The notes beneath the pieces were generated by a model, which was not told the DNA's origin, searched no databases, and worked only from the letters and a program-made list of their open reading frames with translations. The translations under genes were made by a program, and so were the position numbers. From Bacteroidales bacterium (GTDB taxonomy: Bacteria > Bacteroidota > Bacteroidia > Bacteroidales > UBA932), in NCBI GenBank assembly GCA_017561765.1, contig JAFZBM010000066.1, forward strand, positions 1-53,622: DNA of 53,622 nucleotides. The letters run 5' to 3'. Positions 33,477-41,501 of this stretch are shown here, one piece after another (within the stretch, counting starts at the first letter, position 1; every line of letters starts with the position of its first letter).

Positions 33477-33507
33477 AGAATCCACGAACCAAAAGCCCGT
33501 GGATTCT
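33477..33507 (-). terminator. Terminator-like hairpin after tRNA-Met
   Basis: AGAATCCACG and CGTGGATTCT (33477-33486 and 33498-33507) form a ten-base stem. On the minus strand it is followed by ATCGTTTTATA. It lies 17 bases past the end of the tRNA. Confidence 0.65.
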
Positions 33508-33523
33508 GTTTTAAGTCATTTCG

Positions 33524-33597
33524 TAGCGGGGGTGGGGCATGATCCCACGACCTCCGGATTATGAATCCGACGCTCTAACCAGCTGAGCTACCCCGCC
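33524..33597 (-). tRNA. tRNA-Met (CAT anticodon)
   Basis: The minus strand folds as a normal tRNA: acceptor GGCGGGG with CCCCGCT plus discriminator A, D-stem GCTC/GAGC with loop AGCTGGTTA, anticodon stem with loop TTCATAA (anticodon CAT), and T-stem GTGGG/CCCAC. CCA is not encoded. The fold and sequence suit elongator tRNA-Met; a lysidine-modified tRNA-Ile with the same anticodon is less likely but cannot be excluded by eye. Confidence 0.92.
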
Positions 33598-33640
33598 GTC
33601 TGAACGTCCGGGGCCGAGGCCCAGGGCGAAGAACGGACTG

Positions 33641-33671
33641 CAAAGATAGGGCAAAATTTTGAAATAGCAAG
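33641..33671 (-). promoter_or_regulatory. Promoter of tRNA-Met
   Basis: On the minus strand CTTG (33671-33668; one mismatch to TTTG), a 19-base spacer and TATCTTTG (33648-33641). It is arranged back-to-back with the rplM promoter, seven bases apart. Confidence 0.6.
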
Positions 33672-33678
33672 CATAAAC

Positions 33679-33709
33679 TTTGATAATTGAGAAATAATTT
33701 CTACCTTTG
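33679..33709 (+). promoter_or_regulatory. Promoter of the rplM operon
   Basis: TTTG (33679-33682), 19-base spacer, TACCTTTG (33702-33709). It leaves a leader of about 55 bases before the GTG start of rplM. Confidence 0.8.
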
Positions 33710-33768
33710 CGTCCCCTAATTTTTGAAGGGATCGCAATGTTATTATTAACCTATTAAAGATCAAGACA

Positions 33769-34221
33769 GTGGACACACAAAGCTACAAGACAGTATCCCT
33801 GAACAAGGGCACTGTGAACAAAGAGTGGGTCGTCATTGACGCGACGGATCTCGCACTTGGTCGTCTCGCCTCCCGCGTGGCCCTTGTCCTTCGTGGCAAG
33901 ACCAAGCCCGGCTTCACTCCCAACGTGGACTGTGGTGACAACGTCATCGTAGTCAACGCCGAGAAGGTTGCCCTGGGCGGCAAGAAAATGACCGACCGCG
34001 TTTACACGCGCTACACCGGATATCCCGGCGGACAGCGCTTCACAACGCCCAAGGAGATCCTCGAGAAGAGGCCGGCCGAGCTCGTACGGAGAGCCGTCAG
34101 GGGTATGCTCCCCAAGAATCGTCTTGGTACCAAGATTCTCGCCAACCTGCACGTTTACGCAGGTCCCGAGCATCCGCACCAGGCCCAGAACCCCAAGGAA
34201 ATCAAGTTAAACGAAATTTAA
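33769..34221 (+). CDS. rplM: 50S ribosomal protein L13
   Basis: 150 residues, the normal length for L13 of Bacteroidetes. The start codon is GTG; the N-terminus MDTQSYKTVSLNKGTV matches the usual Bacteroidetes form. Conserved parts include VVIDATDLALGRLAS, YTRYTGYPGG and RAVRGMLPKNRLG. L13 is an early-assembly protein of the large subunit. It is followed by rpsI nine bases later, the universal L13-S9 pairing. Confidence 0.98.
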   Translation: MDTQSYKTVSLNKGTVNKEWVVIDATDLALGRLASRVALVLRGKTKPGFTPNVDCGDNVIVVNAEKVALGGKKMTDRVYTRYTGYPGGQRFTTPKEILEKRPAELVRRAVRGMLPKNRLGTKILANLHVYAGPEHPHQAQNPKEIKLNEI

Positions 34222-34230
34222 ACAGAGCAA

Positions 34231-34620
34231 ATGGAACAGACACACGCCCTTGGAAGACGTAAAGCAGCTGTGGCTCGCGTTTATCTCACCGCCGGCAAAG
34301 GCAACATCACCATCAACGACCGTCCCCTGGAGAATTACTTCCCCGCCGAGACCCTCCGTTACGTGGTGAACCAGCCTCTGGAGGTCACCGGCACCGCAGG
34401 TCAGTTTGACATTCAGGTCACCATCTGCGGCGGCGGCACCAAAGGACAGGCCGAGGCCATCCGTCTCGGTATAGCCCGCGCACTCTGTGAGGTTGACAAG
34501 GAAGCATATCGTCCCGCTCTCAAGGCCGCCGGTTTCCTCACCCGCGATGCACGCGAGGTCGAGCGCAAGAAGCCCGGTCAGCCCGGAGCCCGCAGACGCT
34601 TCCAGTTCAGCAAACGTTAG
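34231..34620 (+). CDS. rpsI: 30S ribosomal protein S9
   Basis: 129 residues. Begins [13 protein letters not shown] and ends [16 protein letters not shown], the arginine-rich tail that reaches the ribosomal P site and contacts the tRNA. The [19 protein letters not shown] helix is conserved. Second gene of the operon. Between it and rpsB lies a structured 159-base leader. Confidence 0.98.
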   Translation: MEQTHALGRRKAAVARVYLTAGKGNITINDRPLENYFPAETLRYVVNQPLEVTGTAGQFDIQVTICGGGTKGQAEAIRLGIARALCEVDKEAYRPALKAAGFLTRDAREVERKKPGQPGARRRFQFSKR

Positions 34621-34779
34621 TTATTTGTTGATTTACGGCACAGAGGTGGTTTTAAACATTCCGAATTGAATGTTGCCACCCTGCGGAAAAGGCCGGAGAC
34701 CGGACAGTCCGCTACTCCGCCTTGAAGAAAAGAGGCCCCAGAGGGGCACAGTTAAAAACAAAACAGAACAAAAAACAAA
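34621..34779 (+). promoter_or_regulatory. Structured leader before rpsB
   Basis: The interval between rpsI and rpsB contains a hairpin with two stems in line (GGTGG 34645-34649 with CCACC 34676-34680; AACATTC 34655-34661 with GAATGTT 34668-34674). It is followed by small GC hairpins (CCGG-AGA-CCGG near 34693; GCCCC-AGA-GGGGC near 34735) and an A-rich run before the ATG. Many bacteria control rpsB-tsf by binding of S2 to such a leader; that role here is inferred. I found no clear TTTG/TAnnTTTG promoter inside it. Confidence 0.5.
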
Positions 34780-35643
34780 ATGTCACGTACCAATTTCCAA
34801 GAACTGCTTGATGCAGGCGTACACTTCGGACACCTCGCCCGCAAGTGGAATCCCAAGATGGCTCCGTACATCTTCGACCAGAAGAACGGAATCCACATCA
34901 TCGACCTGCACAAGACCATCGTCAAGATAGACGAGGCCGCAGAAGAAATGAAGCTTCTCGCAAAGAGCGGACGCAAGATTCTCTTCGTGGCCACCAAGAA
35001 ACAGGCCAAGGACATCGTCAGCGAGAAAGCCACCGCTGTCGGCATGCCTTCGGTCACCGAGCGCTGGGCGGGCGGTATGCTTACCAACTTCCCCACCATC
35101 CGCAAGGCCATCAAGAAGATGAGCACCATCGACAAGATGAAAGAAGACGGCACCTTCGAGAAGCTCGCAAAGCGTGAGCGCCTCCAGGTCGACCGCCAGA
35201 GGGCCAAACTCGAGAAGAACCTCGGCTCCATCCGCGACATGAGCCGCCTCCCTTCCGCAATCTTCGTGATTGACATCCAGAAGGAAGCCAACGCCGTCAA
35301 GGAAGCCAACCGCCTCAACATTCCGGTATTCGCAATGGTTGATACTTGTTGCGATCCCACCACTATCGATTATGTGATTCCGGCAAATGACGATGCGGCA
35401 AAGTCCATCGAGTGCATCATGAACATCCTCTGCGCAGCCATCGCCGAAGGTCTTGAGGAGCGCAAGCTCGAGAAAGACAAGGAAGCTCCCGCCGAGGAGA
35501 CTGAGCAGACCGAACCCAAGGCCGCTACCCGCAAGCTTCGTTCCCGCAAGGGCGCAAAAGCCGAGGAAGCACCCGAGGCCGAGAAGGTCGAAGTCGCTCC
35601 CGCCGCCGAAGAGACAGCTCCCGAAGAGCCCAAGGCAGAATAG
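34780..35643 (+). CDS. rpsB: 30S ribosomal protein S2
   Basis: 287 residues. The S2 core spans about 1-230: LLDAGVHFGHLARKWNPKM, ILFVATKKQAKDIV, ERWAGGMLTNF, LPSAIFVIDIQKE and PVFAMVDTCCDP. The last 55 residues form an Ala/Pro/Glu-rich, Lys/Arg-spotted tail, an extension also seen in other Bacteroidetes S2 proteins. S2 joins the small subunit late and is needed for binding of S1. It is followed by tsf in the usual order with a 28-base gap. Confidence 0.98.
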   Translation: MSRTNFQELLDAGVHFGHLARKWNPKMAPYIFDQKNGIHIIDLHKTIVKIDEAAEEMKLLAKSGRKILFVATKKQAKDIVSEKATAVGMPSVTERWAGGMLTNFPTIRKAIKKMSTIDKMKEDGTFEKLAKRERLQVDRQRAKLEKNLGSIRDMSRLPSAIFVIDIQKEANAVKEANRLNIPVFAMVDTCCDPTTIDYVIPANDDAAKSIECIMNILCAAIAEGLEERKLEKDKEAPAEETEQTEPKAATRKLRSRKGAKAEEAPEAEKVEVAPAAEETAPEEPKAE

Positions 35644-35671
35644 TTCCTATAACCTCTAAAGTAATAAAGCA

Positions 35672-36667
35672 ATGGCAATTACAGCAGCAGACGTAATGAA
35701 GTTACGCAAGATGACTTCTGCCGGTATGATGGACTGCAAGAAGGCTCTCGAAGAGGCTGAAGGCAACTTCGAGAAAGCTATTGGCATCATCCGTGAGAAG
35801 GGTAAGATGGTTGCGGCCAAGCGTGCCGACCGTGAGACATCGGAAGGCGCCGTCAAGGCCCGCATCGCAGGCGGCAAGGGTATCCTGGTATGCCTTGGCT
35901 GCGAGACCGACTTCGTGTCCCGCAACGCCGACTTCCAGAACCTGGCCGACGCCATCGCCGACGTGGCTATCGCAAACTGCCCCGCCGACATGGAAGGCCT
36001 GAAGGCTTGCAAGATGGCTGACGGTTACACAGTGGCCGAGGCCGTCGAGGCCCAGACCGGAAAGACCGGCGAGAAGCACGTCCTCGTGGGCTACGCCCTC
36101 GTGGAAGCTCCTTTCGTGGCAGAATACATCCACAAGATCAACGGCAAACTCGGCGCCCTCGTAGGCTTTAACAAGCCCGTGAGCGAGGCCCTGGCCAAGG
36201 GTGTGGTGATGCAGGTTGCATCAATGAACCCCGTGTCCATCGGAATCGCCGACTGCCCGCAGAGCGTACTCGACAACGAGAAGGCCGTCGCTATCCAGAA
36301 GACCAAGGACGAGATGGTACAGAAGGCCATCGACGCCGCCCTCAAGAAGGTCGGCATCAATCCCGCCCATGTTGACAGCGAAGACCATATCGACTCCAAC
36401 ACTGCCAAGGGTTGGATCACCCCTGAGCAGGCTGCACAGGCACGCGAAATCATCAAGACCGTCGGCGCGGAGAAGGCTGCAAGCCTGAACCCCGTGATGA
36501 TCGAGAACATCGCGAACGGCCGCGTCCAGAAGTTCCTCAAGGAGCAGACGCTCGAGGAGCAGGAGTACCAGATGAGCGACGACAAGATTTCCGTCAAGGC
36601 CGCAATCGAGGCCGAAGACAAGGAAGCCAAGGTCGTAGCCTTCAAGCGTTTCTCCCTGAACGACTAA
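35672..36667 (+). CDS. tsf: Elongation factor Ts
   Basis: 331 residues. The N-terminal UBA-like domain is at 1-45 (VMKLRKMTSAGMMDCKKALEEAEG), and the signature LGCETDFVSRN is at about 74-84, where EF-Ts contacts EF-Tu to release GDP. It is somewhat longer than E. coli EF-Ts (about 280) because of insertions in the C-terminal half, as in other Bacteroidetes. Last gene of the operon, followed by a strong terminator. Confidence 0.97.
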   Translation: MAITAADVMKLRKMTSAGMMDCKKALEEAEGNFEKAIGIIREKGKMVAAKRADRETSEGAVKARIAGGKGILVCLGCETDFVSRNADFQNLADAIADVAIANCPADMEGLKACKMADGYTVAEAVEAQTGKTGEKHVLVGYALVEAPFVAEYIHKINGKLGALVGFNKPVSEALAKGVVMQVASMNPVSIGIADCPQSVLDNEKAVAIQKTKDEMVQKAIDAALKKVGINPAHVDSEDHIDSNTAKGWITPEQAAQAREIIKTVGAEKAASLNPVMIENIANGRVQKFLKEQTLEEQEYQMSDDKISVKAAIEAEDKEAKVVAFKRFSLND

Positions 36668-36689
36668 TTTTCAGTCACAGCTTTACAGT

Positions 36690-36729
36690 CCGGCCGCAGA
36701 TCCGCAAGGGTCCGCGGCCGGTTTTTATT
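36690..36729 (+). terminator. Intrinsic terminator of the rplM-rpsI-rpsB-tsf operon
   Basis: CCGGCCGC (36690-36697) pairs with GCGGCCGG (36714-36721), followed by TTTTTATTGTTTT. Confidence 0.9.
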
Positions 36730-36745
36730 GTTTTCAGGCATCGAC

Positions 36746-36777
36746 TTTGCATATTTGAACAATACTGAGTAACTTTG
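36746..36777 (+). promoter_or_regulatory. Promoter of the small plug-like lipoprotein gene
   Basis: TTTG (36746-36749), 20-base spacer, TAACTTTG (36770-36777). Transcription would start near 36781, after an upstream in-frame start codon at 36775 and before the ATG at 36799. Confidence 0.65.
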
Positions 36778-36798
36778 ATACGACTTAAAATGATTATT

Positions 36799-37191
36799 AT
36801 GAAAAAAATACTTGTCCTGTTGATGATAATCGCCGCCGCCGGTTGCTCCGCTTCATACCAGGCCGGCCAGCAGAATAATGACAGCGCCGATGTGTCCCAT
36901 TCTTCCGGCGCTTCAACTGCTTCAAAAAAAATCACTTCAATCAAGGGCTACCAGCCCACTGAAAACGACGTACTCCGTTACAACAATGATGTCACTACAT
37001 TCCTGAAAGCGAGCGTGCCCGATTTCGACCGCTTCAGCCAGGCCAAGATCATGATTGACGGAACTGAAGCCGAAAGCCTGAAAGACATCTCGCTCAGCAA
37101 AATATCTTCAATTTCCGTACTCGACGCGTCCTCGGCCGTCATCCTCGGCACTAATGCCAAACACGGAGTGATAATAATCCAGACTAAATAG
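36799..37191 (+). CDS. Small lipoprotein resembling an isolated TonB-receptor plug motif
   Basis: 130 residues from the ATG at 36799, chosen because the promoter ends at 36777 and this start gives a lipoprotein signal (IIAAAGC). After a Ser/Asn-rich linker, residues about 75-130 read like the end of a SusC plug: AKIMIDGTEAESL, ISLSKISSISVLDASSAVILG, then KHGVIIIQTK. Compare VLKDASACAIYGAKASAGVI in the SusC of this window. No barrel follows. It may be a periplasmic or inner-leaflet lipoprotein interacting with TonB-dependent receptors, or an unrelated use of the fold. It converges with the gldH-like gene with an eight-base overlap. Confidence 0.65.
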   Translation: MKKILVLLMIIAAAGCSASYQAGQQNNDSADVSHSSGASTASKKITSIKGYQPTENDVLRYNNDVTTFLKASVPDFDRFSQAKIMIDGTEAESLKDISLSKISSISVLDASSAVILGTNAKHGVIIIQTK

Positions 37192-37594
37192 CCTTGTTTT
37201 GACTGCAGATAACGCCAAGGCCGCGGAAGCCGGAGGGCTCATGGCCGATGCTCACTGAAATACTCCAGGTTCCGCCTTCAGAGGGAATAACGCCGCTGCG
37301 GTAGCGTACCCGGAGCGAGTCGGAGGGGTAATACACCGTTTCCGAGAAATATCTGCCGGACGGAGAGCGCCAGACCACTTGTAGCGGGAAACTGACCAGC
37401 GTGTCGCGCTTGAAAAGGGGCCGGTCGATGACGGAATAGAACGACAAGTCGTAGGAAGCGAGAGTGTCGGCTAGTTCCAGTTCAAAATTATACTCGCCGG
37501 AGCCGTCGGAGCGCAGGAACTGCTCGGTGGAAGATGGTTGCGCGCAGGAGCAGAACAGCCATCCCAGGACAAGCACCGGTAAGAAACGCCGCAT
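37184..37594 (-). CDS. gldH: GldH-like gliding-motility-associated lipoprotein
   Basis: 136 residues. Lipobox LFCSC. The body shows the GldH pattern: LASYDLSFYSVIDRPLFKRD, PLQVVWRSPSGRYFSETVYY, YRSGVIPSEGGTWSISV. GldH is needed for gliding in flavobacteria but occurs in non-gliding Bacteroidales next to the PSP1-type gene, where its role is unclear. The start codon overlaps the stop of the preceding gene by one base, so it is the last gene of the six-gene operon that starts at trxA. Somewhat short for the family. Confidence 0.75.
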   Translation of the reverse strand: MRRFLPVLVLGWLFCSCAQPSSTEQFLRSDGSGEYNFELELADTLASYDLSFYSVIDRPLFKRDTLVSFPLQVVWRSPSGRYFSETVYYPSDSLRVRYRSGVIPSEGGTWSISVSIGHEPSGFRGLGVICSQNKAI

Positions 37595-38748
37595 TACTTG
37601 TCGGACTGCTTTCCGTTCTTCTTGCCGTTGCGCTTGCGTCCGCGGGAACGCTTGCGCTTGGGAGCGTCAAAGCGGCTGATGCTGTCGTCGCCAACCGCGG
37701 TAACGAATTCAGGGATTGCAGGTTCCGGCTCTGTGCGGAGCGACTCCGGACGTTCGCCCTGGCGGTTCATCGCCAGTATTTCACGCACTTCGGCAGCATC
37801 CAGCGGATAGAGGTCGGAGTCTGAATTCTTGTCATAAGAGAAATACATTATTTCCCTCAGGATATCCGTCTTGCGCAGGTAGGCAAGGCCGTCTTCGAAC
37901 TCCAGCGGGCCCTGGACCCGGGGGATACGGGACTGGGCGTCAAGGTAATTGGCCACTTCATAATTGAGGCAGCACTTAAGCTTGCCGCACTGGCCGGCCA
38001 GTTTCTGCGGGTTGAGCGAAAGGTCCTGGCAGCGTGCCGCGGAAGTGGAGATGCTCTGGAAAGAAGTAATGTAGTTGGCACAGCACAGCTCCCTTCCGCA
38101 AACGCCCAGACCGCCGATCAGACCGGCTTCCTGACGTGCGCCTATCTGCTTCATCTCTATGCGGATACGGAATTCCTCGGCAAACACCTTGATAAGCTGC
38201 CTGAAGTCGACACGGCCGTCGGCTATATAATAAAATATGGCTTTGGTGCCGTCACCCTGGAACTCGACGTCCCCGATCTTCATCTCCAGGCCGAGTTCGG
38301 CCGCAATCTTGCGCGCCTTTATCATGGTATCATGCTCACGCGCTATGGCTTCCTGCCACTTCTGTATGTCCAGCGGCTTCGCCTTGCGGTATATCTTCTT
38401 GAATTCAGTGGTGGAGGGATCGACGCCCTTGCACGCCATCTGCCTTGCCACGATGGGACCGTTCAGCGTAACTATGCCCAGGTCATGCCCGTTTGTCGCC
38501 TCAACTATCACCAGGTCGCCCGCACTGAGTTTCTGCTGCGAGTCGTTCACATAAAAACCCTTGCGCGTGTTCTTGAAGCGCACCTCGAATATATCCGGGC
38601 AGGTACCGTCGTTCATGCCCTTGAGCCAGTCGCGGTCGGAGAGTTTGCAGCAGCCCGCCCTGTAATTGCAATTTATTTCATCGCCCTGACTCCCGCCGGT
38701 AACGGTACATCCGCGGAAGCAGTCGTATTGTATAGATTCGTTATCCAT
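37594..38748 (-). CDS. ricT: PSP1-domain protein, RicT/YaaT-like
   Basis: 384 residues from the ATG at 38748, which overlaps the holB stop as TGATG; a GTG six bases upstream is possible but less likely. The PSP1 domain spans about 40-310 (EVRFKNTRKGFYVND, LGIVTLNGPIV, ELCCANYITSF, GKLKCCLNYE). Many cysteines occur, including an N-terminal GCCK pair and CC pairs in the core, in line with the iron-sulphur-binding RicT family. The last 30 residues are Lys/Arg-rich (RKRSRGRKRNGKKNGKQ) and may bind RNA. In Bacillus RicT works in RNA processing and phosphorelay control; its role in Bacteroidetes is not known. The symbol is by family resemblance. Confidence 0.85.
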   Translation of the reverse strand: MDNESIQYDCFRGCTVTGGSQGDEINCNYRAGCCKLSDRDWLKGMNDGTCPDIFEVRFKNTRKGFYVNDSQQKLSAGDLVIVEATNGHDLGIVTLNGPIVARQMACKGVDPSTTEFKKIYRKAKPLDIQKWQEAIAREHDTMIKARKIAAELGLEMKIGDVEFQGDGTKAIFYYIADGRVDFRQLIKVFAEEFRIRIEMKQIGARQEAGLIGGLGVCGRELCCANYITSFQSISTSAARCQDLSLNPQKLAGQCGKLKCCLNYEVANYLDAQSRIPRVQGPLEFEDGLAYLRKTDILREIMYFSYDKNSDSDLYPLDAAEVREILAMNRQGERPESLRTEPEPAIPEFVTAVGDDSISRFDAPKRKRSRGRKRNGKKNGKQSDK

Positions 38749-39662
38749 CAGCACAATCTTGACAGTTTGTTCACCAAGTCGGTGAAAACCAGTTTAGTAT
38801 TAACATTGCGGTCCACCAGCATCCATGCCCTGTCAAAGCAGGTCAGCGCGGCGCGGGGGAATGTCTTCCTGAAGCGCGGCGCCCATTCCCTGGCCCGTCC
38901 GGTACCAGTGGACGGAATATCCAGGCCCTGTTGGGCAATGAACATGTTCCGCATTGCGTCGGCTGCAAATTTACAAAAAGCTTTGGCATTTTCACGCGAG
39001 GGCAGGGCCGAAATCTTCTCTCCGGCCTCCAGGGCAGCGCACAAGTCCTTCGCCGCAAGGGCGTCCATAAGGGCGTCAAGCAATTCGGGAGAATCAAAAT
39101 CCGGCGCCCTCAATTCATCTCCGAGCTGGAAATGCTGGCAGCGCGACCAAATAGTCCTCAACACTTTTTCAGGCGCGTGGGTAATGAGCAGGAACAGCGT
39201 TTTTTCCGATGGCTCTTCTATCGATTTGAGCAGCCGGTTGGCCGTCTCCTGGTTCATTTTTTCCGGAAGATACATAAGCACGCTCCGCCAGCCTCCTTCC
39301 AGGGCGCTGAGCGAAAGACTTGCAAGCACTTCCTTGGCTTCGGCAACAGCTATCAGCGAACTCTTCCCTTCTATGCCCAGCGCCTCATTGAGTTCCGCCT
39401 CCGTGAAAGCGGGATTAGAGCACGCCAGCTCGCGGAACTGCGGCATTAGCGAAGTCGATGTAAGGGGCGAGGTTGTGGGAAATATGAAGTGCACGTCGGG
39501 ATGGATGAGTTTGGCCACTCGTCCGCCGGAAGTGCCGTAGAGACGTTCCAGGAATCCGAGCGCAATGCGGAAGGCCGGGCCCCCGTCGGGCTCGGAGAAC
39601 ATGATGGCGTGGGGGATACGCCCCGAATCAATCATTCCGGCAAGTGTTTCCTCTATGTTCAT
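38748..39662 (-). CDS. holB: DNA polymerase III delta' subunit-like protein
   Basis: 304 residues. The AAA+ clamp-loader fold is recognised from HAIMFSEPDGGPAF at the position of the P-loop (the functional GxxxxGK is lost, as is usual for delta'), then SALEGGWRSVLMYLPEKMNQETANRLLKSIEEPS, a close match to the DnaX/HolB family, and FLLITHAPEKVLRTIWSRCQHF (the SRC motif). Delta' is part of the complex that loads the sliding clamp on DNA. It overlaps its neighbours on both sides by a few bases. Confidence 0.88.
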   Translation of the reverse strand: MNIEETLAGMIDSGRIPHAIMFSEPDGGPAFRIALGFLERLYGTSGGRVAKLIHPDVHFIFPTTSPLTSTSLMPQFRELACSNPAFTEAELNEALGIEGKSSLIAVAEAKEVLASLSLSALEGGWRSVLMYLPEKMNQETANRLLKSIEEPSEKTLFLLITHAPEKVLRTIWSRCQHFQLGDELRAPDFDSPELLDALMDALAAKDLCAALEAGEKISALPSRENAKAFCKFAADAMRNMFIAQQGLDIPSTGTGRAREWAPRFRKTFPRAALTCFDRAWMLVDRNVNTKLVFTDLVNKLSRLC

Positions 39663-40627
39663 GTGTTCCTAATTGCATTGTATCCGGCCAGGGATGCCAG
39701 GCACTCTTTCCCGGGCGACTCAGGGAATACATCCAACGCCGCCGTCGCGTCCTTGATATAATCGTCCAGCCTTGCGGCGGCATATTCGAGGCCACCGTTC
39801 TCCAGCACGAAACCGCGCAGTTGCCCGCAGTACTCGGGATGCTCGTCTATGCCGCGCACCATGTCACGAAGCTCCCCTGCCCTGTCGCTGTTGCGCAGCG
39901 CTCCTATCAGCGGTAGTGTTATCTTCTTCTCCATCAGGTCGAGCCCCACGGGCTTGCCCAAGCCGTTTCCGTCAGTGTAGTCGAAGATGTCGTCGCGGAT
40001 CTGGAAGGCCAGTCCCATGGCATTGCCGTAGCGCGCCGCGGCTTCACATTGCTCCGGACCGGCATCGACCGAAAGGGCCGCGGACATGCATGCGGTACGG
40101 AAGAGCGACGCCGTCTTGCAGTAGATTATGCGAAGGTAGTCCTCCTCGGTAGTGTCCGCCTCGTTGGCCTTCTCCAGCTGCAGCATCTCCCCTTCCGCCA
40201 GGTCCGACAAGGTGCGGGAAAACAACGGTACCGCCTTGTCCTTGCGCTTGGCGTCCAGCACCATATCCACAGCCTTGGTCAGCCAGAAATCCCCTACAAG
40301 CACGGCGGAAGAAGGGCCGATGAGTGCGGAGAGAGTGGGCTGTCCCCTGCGGGTGGAACTGCGGTCGGCAACGTCGTCGTGAAGCAATGTGGCATTATGC
40401 AGTAGCTCCACGGCTGCGGCGAAATGCAGGCTGTCGTCGTTTATTACCCCGAGCGACCCGGCTACGAGCAGCAGCAGCATGGGACGCAACTGCTTGCCGG
40501 CATTTGACATAATGGACTCGTTAACGACATTAAGAAGGGCGATGTCGGAGCGCAGGGACTCACGGACGAGCCTTTCAAACCCGTCCCAATGGTTTCCAAG
40601 CAGCTTTATGATGGCCTCGCGACTCAC
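39659..40627 (-). CDS. ispB: Trans-polyprenyl diphosphate synthase (octaprenyl type)
   Basis: 322 residues. Both aspartate-rich motifs are present: LLHDDVADRSSTRRG (DDVAD at 84-88) and FQIRDDIFDY (about residue 210). They bind magnesium and the allylic diphosphate. KQLRPMLLLL supplies the isoprenyl-binding Arg. The enzyme adds isopentenyl units to make the side chain of menaquinone. The chain length cannot be read safely, so the symbol is a family assignment. Overlaps the LOG-family gene by four bases. Confidence 0.9.
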   Translation of the reverse strand: MSREAIIKLLGNHWDGFERLVRESLRSDIALLNVVNESIMSNAGKQLRPMLLLLVAGSLGVINDDSLHFAAAVELLHNATLLHDDVADRSSTRRGQPTLSALIGPSSAVLVGDFWLTKAVDMVLDAKRKDKAVPLFSRTLSDLAEGEMLQLEKANEADTTEEDYLRIIYCKTASLFRTACMSAALSVDAGPEQCEAAARYGNAMGLAFQIRDDIFDYTDGNGLGKPVGLDLMEKKITLPLIGALRNSDRAGELRDMVRGIDEHPEYCGQLRGFVLENGGLEYAAARLDDYIKDATAALDVFPESPGKECLASLAGYNAIRNT

Positions 40628-41145
40628 AACAATTCCTCAAGTTCCTCCACACTGGAGCACATATGCAGGATGTCGCGGTCGGCGGGTTCCAGCATATTTG
40701 TGTTAACGAAATGATCGAGCAGGGCGGCGAGCGGATCGTAGAAACCGTTGATGTTCAGAGCTGCCACACGCCCGCCGAAACGTCCCAGTTTGACGAGCAC
40801 CATGGTTTCGAAAAGCTCGTCCATCGTTCCTATTCCTCCGGGAAGCGCTATCACCAGGTCCACACCCTCGCGCATTTTCTCCTTGCGGTCCGACATCGTT
40901 TCGGTCCAGACCAGGTCGGTGAGGGCTGGATGCTCGAGGCCCAGCATGAAACGGGGCAGCACACCCCTGCTGCGGGCCCCGCATGCGGCAGCTTCATCGC
41001 ACACTACACCCATAGTGCCCTTGACGGTGCCGCCGGACACTATCTCATAGCCCTTTTGGCACGCCGCTCTGACTATGCGGCGGGCTGCATCGTTGTATTC
41101 GGGAGCTATGTCTTTAACAGCGGAGCAGAAGAACAGGACCCTCAT
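40624..41145 (-). CDS. LOG-family protein (TIGR00730 type; cytokinin-riboside-phosphate phosphoribohydrolase-like)
   Basis: 173 residues. Rossmann-type fold with the diagnostic LPGGIGTMDELFE at about 100-112 and an upstream GGTVKGTMGVVCDEA. Family members cleave N6-modified AMP into base and ribose phosphate; many bacterial ones were once annotated as lysine decarboxylases. Overlaps both neighbours by four bases, so translation is coupled with trxA and the polyprenyl synthase gene. Confidence 0.9.
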   Translation of the reverse strand: MRVLFFCSAVKDIAPEYNDAARRIVRAACQKGYEIVSGGTVKGTMGVVCDEAAACGARSRGVLPRFMLGLEHPALTDLVWTETMSDRKEKMREGVDLVIALPGGIGTMDELFETMVLVKLGRFGGRVAALNINGFYDPLAALLDHFVNTNMLEPADRDILHMCSSVEELEELL

Positions 41146-41456
41146 AGATAGAGGTTGATCCTGGCCTGGAGATCCTGCTTGGACAGCACGCCCACGGTAC
41201 GGTCAACGACCGCTCCGTCCTTCACAAAAATGAGAGTGGGAATATTGCGTATGCCGAACTGCGCGGCAATGTCCTCACAGTCATCCACATTGCATTTGGC
41301 AATAGTGGCCCTGCCCTCATATTCGACGGCAAGCTCGTCCACGGTGGGGCTGAGAATACGGCAGGGGCCGCACCAGGTAGCCCAGAAATCTATCACGAGG
41401 AGTCCCGGAACCTCGAGAAACTCCTGAAAATTGGTTGAGGTAATGACTTTTTCCAT
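41142..41456 (-). CDS. trxA: Thioredoxin
   Basis: 104 residues with the active site WCGPC at 28-32, the buried Asp in IDFWATWC, and cis-Pro in FGIRNIPTLIFV. A cytoplasmic disulphide reductase. First gene of a run of six overlapping minus-strand genes. A TATATTTG element lies at 41470-41463, seven bases before the start codon, but its upstream partner is not clear. Confidence 0.97.
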   Translation of the reverse strand: MEKVITSTNFQEFLEVPGLLVIDFWATWCGPCRILSPTVDELAVEYEGRATIAKCNVDDCEDIAAQFGIRNIPTLIFVKDGAVVDRTVGVLSKQDLQARINLYL

Positions 41457-41501
41457 AATTCACAAATATAAAAATATTTTGGAAAAAAGTCCAGACAAAG
41501 A

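Noticed and set aside
38332..39540. 402-codon plus-strand frame over holB and ricT
   Set aside because: Opposite two overlapping genes with recognisable families; no start context or motifs of its own.
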